From Alphaproteobacteria bacterium (GTDB lineage: Bacteria; Pseudomonadota; Alphaproteobacteria; Oceanibaculales; Oceanibaculaceae), in the NCBI GenBank assembly GCA_018823745.1, contig JAHJHR010000007.1, forward strand, positions 151,943-215,942: DNA of 64,000 bases, read 5' to 3'. Positions 62,101 to 64,000 of the stretch are shown one piece after another. The translations under genes and the position numbers were made by a program. Under the pieces are notes generated by a model. The model saw only the letters and a program-made list of their open reading frames with translations. It did not search any database and was not told the DNA's origin. How positions within the stretch are numbered: position 1 is the first letter of the stretch; the number at the start of each line of letters is the position of its first letter.

Positions 62101-62576
62101 AGCCCATCGGTGATGAGGTGGCTGTAGCTGCGGAACCACCAATGCTCATCGGGACCGAGCCGGAGCAGCCGATGCCCGCACAGCGGCCCTGCTTCCTTGT
62201 CGAAGGGCCGCCTGCGGAAGGCTTCCATTTCAAGCCGGGCCGCCGCTGCCGGATCCGGCGCGTGGCACAGGTCGATCACCGCGAAATCGGTCGGTGCGGC
62301 CTTCTCGGCCAGACGCTGAAGAGGCAGACCATCCTGCTGCACGAAGCGCAGCTGTGCACAGTCAGATTCTGCATCCGTCTGGGAAATCGCGCGGGCCAGC
62401 GCCTCGACATCAAGATCGCCGACCAGGCGCACATAATTGCCGATATTATACGTCGCTGATGAGGCATCGCCCGCGCCGTCCAGCCACATGCCGGCTTGCG
62501 GTGCCGTCAGTGCCCCCCAGCAATCGGGCCAGCGCCCGGGCGGGCTCATGTCATTATCTGGCTGGTGTGTCGTCAA
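56193..62576 (-). CDS. Hybrid NRPS-PKS starter protein: C-A-PCP-KS-AT-ACP
   Basis: A 2127-residue synthetase. The N-terminal condensation domain (about 20-460, YSHLITDGLSS near 152) stands before the first A domain, as in starter C domains that attach a fatty acyl chain. A domain about 475-965 with A3 core FHTAGSTGQPKPVAVPH; code D-P-Q-N-V-G-G-V-D-K, which I cannot assign. PCP with DIGAHSLL (~1032, Gly-to-Ala variant of GGHS). KS about 1092-1512 with GTACSTGL (Cys ~1264), HGTAT and KGNMGH. AT about 1616-1900 with GHSIGEYVA and HAFHS, the malonyl-type motif. ACP RGGDSLLA (~2057). There is no KR. The start is a TTG at 62576 with GGCAGGA upstream; ATG 62549 has no ribosome site. Confidence 0.93.
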   Translation of the reverse strand: MTTHQPDNDMSPPGRWPDCWGALTAPQAGMWLDGAGDASSATYNIGNYVRLVGDLDVEALARAISQTDAESDCAQLRFVQQDGLPLQRLAEKAAPTDFAVIDLCHAPDPAAAARLEMEAFRRRPFDKEAGPLCGHRLLRLGPDEHWWFRSYSHLITDGLSSHILAERTAQIYNASKRGEAPPEAWFGRYADFIAEDEAYPGSAAYERDVTYWRERLANGGPASRFKPGNDTAGIEVAEFPARLDAGRIAGLQALAERSKASLAAVAMAVYYLLLGRMAGTQQPTALTPFGNRLGRQERSTPGAFAFALPCTVDLAGKHSIGDLARDIFGQLKRDMRHMRLAPIRMRATLGRSNRPDADGAGVNIIGVVPPLSFDGLSASVVNFYTGLTSDISLIFVGEELGDGGTGAYLHWRYNAALYTRAEVARIAARFEHLLDRVLADPDQPLADLTLAPEAEIATIRRWEAGPAIPAEMQAPLLPARIADVMRRFPDHIAIIADDGTETRYGQLDRLASAIERNLLKAGVQRGDLVGLGCLPGPALVAGLIALWRRGAAAVMLDPVLPIARRRAMAEKIDVRLVLCDGATLWPDADRGAIQPVDLSGWMTEAAGEDSAGEGVEPADNDIAIVFHTAGSTGQPKPVAVPHGALCRKVVSVVGHYALGSADAGNPETVVLSPAMGFDPWIQELGMALITGARLWTMRRETLLDGHRFWEAATRHGATYINLTPTAMEGLIDSAPLDGRHAVRHVVLGGEIFSPELAARLRAVLGDAALWNGYGPTETVVDITAYRLPQRFSGDRVPIGPVSPGGLVRVIGPDGRRAPIGMQGELYLGGACVSLGYISMPEATAAAFLPDPVGETEGVFYRSGDLASWEEDGTLTYRGRNDSQVKLRGQRIELGEVESCLRRLPGIAQAAVLHVGDSHGGHLRAFVTRAPDAGGDIAPASIRQALARYLPEAAIPSAIAVLESLPHLPSGKINRAALAALPEQAAAVPAPGRALPGLSARQHQVQQAVAAVWRDLIGAGEIDPQANLFDIGAHSLLVLRAQGRLGRIAGREVSAVEVFEHPSIATFARYLTHGSDTEAPAAARQPLAADRPGAIAIIGMGMRLPGADNRADFWSLLEAGRDCVRDIDAARLRAFGVDPSLLQDPGFVARHGLLEEIDGFDPAPFGMTPADTLETDPQQRLLLETALTALEDACCDPVRDGPVGVYVGVGFPTYLLDALAPQRTTNTLDMARYALAIGNDKDHAATRLAYKLNLTGPAIAAGTACSTGLVNVASAVQALRAGQCRVALAGGAALGTGVTGGYRFAEGGIGSRSGVCRPFDSQADGVVGGSGAAIVALKRLEDALADGDTVHAVILGVGLSNDGARKAAFTAPSVEGQAAALSAALADAGVAPGSISFIEAHGTATSLGDPIEVAALNQAYGPRQDRPIWLGSLKGNMGHLDAAAGIAGLLKAVLALQHRMVPPNCHFQQPNPRIPFDRGPFQVADRPVPLDAGETPLRAGVSSFGVGGTNAHVILEAAPTRPDIPAASAALAKPQILIFSAASEKPLDALLRRTADSFAGDLATVDMADIAFSLRARRRYPHRVAILARDAAEAAAALCAPDHPGHIRAIAPKSTPPVAFLFPGQGSQSPGMAAALYRDDAAFRERIDRACAAVTAMGGPADLRDLLLTDRRDPDSVARMARTEIAQPALFIVSYAIAERLMAYGVQPTALAGHSIGEYVAACLAEVMSFDDALRLITLRGRLMGQSGPGAMLALPATEREVSELLSAHAPGLSLAAINGPRHCVVAGRLEEIDALEAHLRAIGKPGQRLTVSHAFHSATMEPILEEFRAEAAKIALYAPTTPLQSNLTGDWLSDANARRPDYWASHLRQSVRFADNMKSLLARFPDSLAIECGAGRTASRLAQINGLAGNRAVASQPSDRAQPAMDGETALLQALSRLWAQGVEPDWGTLAPAGERRRIPLPTYPFDRKRYWPEIAHRDAAQPEAVRNGAAHDHLSATLQFSAANDAALGAGQQAVGQPAGEQPARDTLETVISVWYRLFGDTTIGAHDDFLERGGDSLLAVRIASLLSEELGTDIPVAELFEGRTPAEMAARIDDRFARPAIPPAGAAIDRPAAIGDGKPRERGVL

Positions 62577-62726
62577 AATTCCTGCCCCCCGACAGCTATC
62601 TTGCCGTATCGGCTGATAGATTCCCTCATTTCTTGCAAGGTATTATCTGCGGCTGATTGGCATACCCACCCTTCCGGCCATCATCCGTGACCCATGACGC
62701 ACAGAAAAGCCCATGCGATAAGGCTT

Positions 62727-62754
62727 TGCACTTTAAAAATCTTTTAGAAAAGTG
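62727..62754. promoter_or_regulatory. AT-rich inverted repeat in the NRPS/PPTase divergent promoter region
   Basis: GCACTTT (62727-62733) and AAAGTGC (62748-62754) form a 7-bp inverted repeat around a 14-base A/T-rich centre. It sits in the 251 bases between the first NRPS gene (start 62576, minus) and the PPTase gene (start 62828, plus). It is the only symmetrical element there and so the best candidate operator or promoter-associated site. No Fur box was found in this region. Confidence 0.45.
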
Positions 62755-62827
62755 CTGAACATGCGGCATTGCCCATCTGGCAAAGCCCGTGCCCCTCTTC
62801 CTCAGTAGCCTGGCAAAGGAGGCCTCG

Positions 62828-63643
62828 GTGCTGTCTTCCGTACGAATTCTTGGCGCATCCCTGCTGTCGCTGCGGCGCGAGACTGGGAACGGCCAATCCT
62901 GGAATCGGCTCTGGCTGCAGGCGAGCTTCGCCATGGTGGTTGCCGGCGATGGCGGTCCGCAGGATCGAGCCATCGACAGCCTGCTCCATTCGGCGGAGAG
63001 AGAACTGGCAGCGGGGTTTCCGTCGGCGGCGCGGCACGATAGCTTCGTCCTTGGCCGGGCAGCCGCCAAGGCGGCTTTGTCGCTCTGGCCGGCCATGCCC
63101 GCGCCGCAGGATGTGTGGATCGAGCCGGGCGTCTTCGGTCAGCCGGTTATCCGCGGCCCGAGGGCAATGGATAACAGCCTGCGAATCAGCATTTCTCATA
63201 TCCCGGCCTGTGCGGTCGCCATCGCCTTCGATGCGGCGCATCCCATGGGGATTGACCTTGAATCCGTCACACCGGACGCCGTGCCCGATGTGATGCGGGC
63301 GGCGACACCTGCAGAGTGTGTGCTGCTCGACACGCTGACTGACCACACACAAACAGACCATGCCAGCATCCTCTGGTCGGCGCAGGAGAGCTTGGCCAAA
63401 GCGCTCGGCACAGGACTGATGATCTCTCCCGGATTGTATGAAATCGATCATATGGAGCTCATCCCGGATGGCCGGGTCGTCTGCAGTTTCACCCATTTCG
63501 CGCAGTACAAAGCAATATGCAGCCGTACCGCGCAGGGCTGGTGCGCCATCGCTCTACCCAAAAATACGTTCATCGCCTCCTTGCCGTCATACCTGGCAGC
63601 ACCGTCACGATTGTCCCTCACGGTGCGGGCGACGGCCTGCTGA
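62828..63643 (+). CDS. 4'-phosphopantetheinyl transferase (Sfp/EntD superfamily)
   Basis: A 271-residue protein. It would attach the phosphopantetheine arm of CoA to the PCP and ACP domains of the megasynthases. FGQPVIRGPRAMDNSLRISI followed by SHIPACAVAIAF, then HPMGIDLESV (the Mg-binding G-x-D-x-E) and WSAQESLAKALGTG (family W-S-x-K-E-S/A-x-x-K) are the diagnostic parts; the first Lys is Gln here while Glu and the second Lys remain. I chose the GTG at 62828 because AAAGGAGG lies six bases before it; the track-length alternative at 62789 (GTG) has none. The C-terminal 40 residues have poorer codon use than the rest, and another frame overlaps there. Confidence 0.85.
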   Translation: MLSSVRILGASLLSLRRETGNGQSWNRLWLQASFAMVVAGDGGPQDRAIDSLLHSAERELAAGFPSAARHDSFVLGRAAAKAALSLWPAMPAPQDVWIEPGVFGQPVIRGPRAMDNSLRISISHIPACAVAIAFDAAHPMGIDLESVTPDAVPDVMRAATPAECVLLDTLTDHTQTDHASILWSAQESLAKALGTGLMISPGLYEIDHMELIPDGRVVCSFTHFAQYKAICSRTAQGWCAIALPKNTFIASLPSYLAAPSRLSLTVRATAC

Positions 63644-63729
63644 TTTTCGGCGAGTCCGACGACGCGTCCATCATGGCGGCGCAGGCCCTTCTTGCGATCG
63701 TGAAGGAACACCGCAACCGGCGTCTGTAG
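63517..63729 (+). CDS. Possible small overlapping ORF, or PPTase C-terminus after a frameshift
   Basis: A 70-residue frame overlapping the end of the PPTase gene. Its second half (STVTIVPHGAGDGLLIFGES followed by DDASIMAAQALLAIVKEHRN) has strong third-position G/C, better than the PPTase frame over the same bases, and continues 86 bases past the PPTase stop. No ribosome site precedes the ATG. It may be a real small gene, or a +1/-1 shift (biological or sequencing) may have moved the true PPTase end into this frame. No family recognised. Confidence 0.3.
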   Translation: MQPYRAGLVRHRSTQKYVHRLLAVIPGSTVTIVPHGAGDGLLIFGESDDASIMAAQALLAIVKEHRNRRL

Positions 63730-63827
63730 CTAGCAGGCCCAAGATGACAGGCGTCCACTCCGGGTAAGCTCTATTGCTTCCCTCGTGCTTACCCGCCGCC
63801 GCTTCGTGCCATAGCCCGGACACGACA

Positions 63828-63856
63828 ACGCCGCCAAGCTGTTGCATTGGCGGCGT
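63828..63856 (-). terminator. Hairpin downstream of tRNA-fMet
   Basis: A perfect 10-bp stem (ACGCCGCCAA at 63828-63837, TTGGCGGCGT at 63847-63856) with a nine-base loop starts six bases after the tRNA 3' end on the minus strand. The following T-run is weak (TTGTCG), so termination may be inefficient, but position and stem strength fit a tRNA terminator. Confidence 0.6.
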
Positions 63857-63860
63857 AAAT

Positions 63861-63938
<78 letters not shown>

Positions 63939-63966
63939 ATTGTGGGTGTGTGCTGTTACGCGTATG

Positions 63967-63987
63967 CCCCGTCTTTTTGGGACGGGG
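63967..63987. other. Short hairpin near the right edge
   Basis: CCCCGTC (63967-63973) and GACGGGG (63981-63987) form a 7-bp stem with a T-rich loop. It lies 29 bases upstream of the tRNA 5' end and may terminate transcription of a gene to the right that is outside the window, or simply be part of the tRNA promoter region. Confidence 0.4.
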
Positions 63988-64000
63988 GTGCGTTGTCATG

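Noticed and set aside
41100..62500. Repeated sequence blocks across the megasynthases as possible tandem repeats or recombination sites
   Set aside because: The similarity comes from repeated C, A and PCP domains; no long near-identical nucleotide repeats were seen by eye.

Overview
The window comes from a high-GC Alphaproteobacterium. Coding is dense, with many 1-14 base overlaps and several GTG/TTG starts. The gene mix (TRAP and Liv transporters, FecI/FecR signalling, a thalassospiramide-like NRPS-PKS) would suit marine or soil Rhodospirillales, but no marker gene proves the genus.

Left part (1-16.1 kb), catabolism and uptake. A Liv-type branched-chain or aromatic acid ABC transporter is split into two minus-strand blocks: livG-livF, and binding protein-livH-livM followed by a PEP-hydrolase-like TIM barrel and a truncated SRPBCC gene. 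A plus-strand AraC regulator sits between the blocks. Next is a second catabolic regulon: a fused DctQM TRAP permease divergent from its DctP binding protein, a carboxymuconolactone-decarboxylase-like protein, an MmgE/PrpD protein, an SDR dehydrogenase, a LacI-type repressor, a 3-hydroxyisobutyrate-dehydrogenase-like enzyme and a metallo-beta-lactamase hydrolase. Three copies of a 12-bp palindrome (GTTATCGATAAC, one with a single mismatch) at 9309, 13112 and 14294 mark this as one LacI-controlled set.

Middle part (16.2-36.5 kb), iron island. Three complete sigma factor (FecI)-FecR-TonB receptor systems follow one another. All three receptors carry an N-terminal STN signalling domain. The second system continues into an iron-chelate ABC importer (binding protein, one FecCD permease, ATPase), a MATE exporter and a DUF2218 protein, making one tightly overlapped minus-strand operon. 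Fur-box-like palindromes precede the sigma genes. A gamma-glutamyltransferase-family gene and a small membrane protein are also here.

Right part (36.8-63.7 kb), NRPS-PKS assembly line. A type II thioesterase converges on three overlapping megasynthase genes on the minus strand. In biosynthetic order the domains are C-A-PCP-KS-AT-ACP, then TubC dock-C-A-PCP-C-A(Ser)-PCP-KS-DH-KR-ACP-C-A-PCP-C, then A(interrupted by a methyltransferase)-PCP-TE. A divergent phosphopantetheinyl transferase supplies carrier-protein activation. The serine module followed by an AT-less KS-DH-KR-ACP predicts a 4-amino-5-hydroxypent-2-enoyl unit. That is a Michael acceptor of the kind found in thalassospiramides and resembling the syrbactin warhead. 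The residue order and the split adenylation domain do not match any product I can name, so this is the best candidate for something undescribed. It may not be a siderophore despite the iron genes beside it. An initiator tRNA-fMet closes the window.
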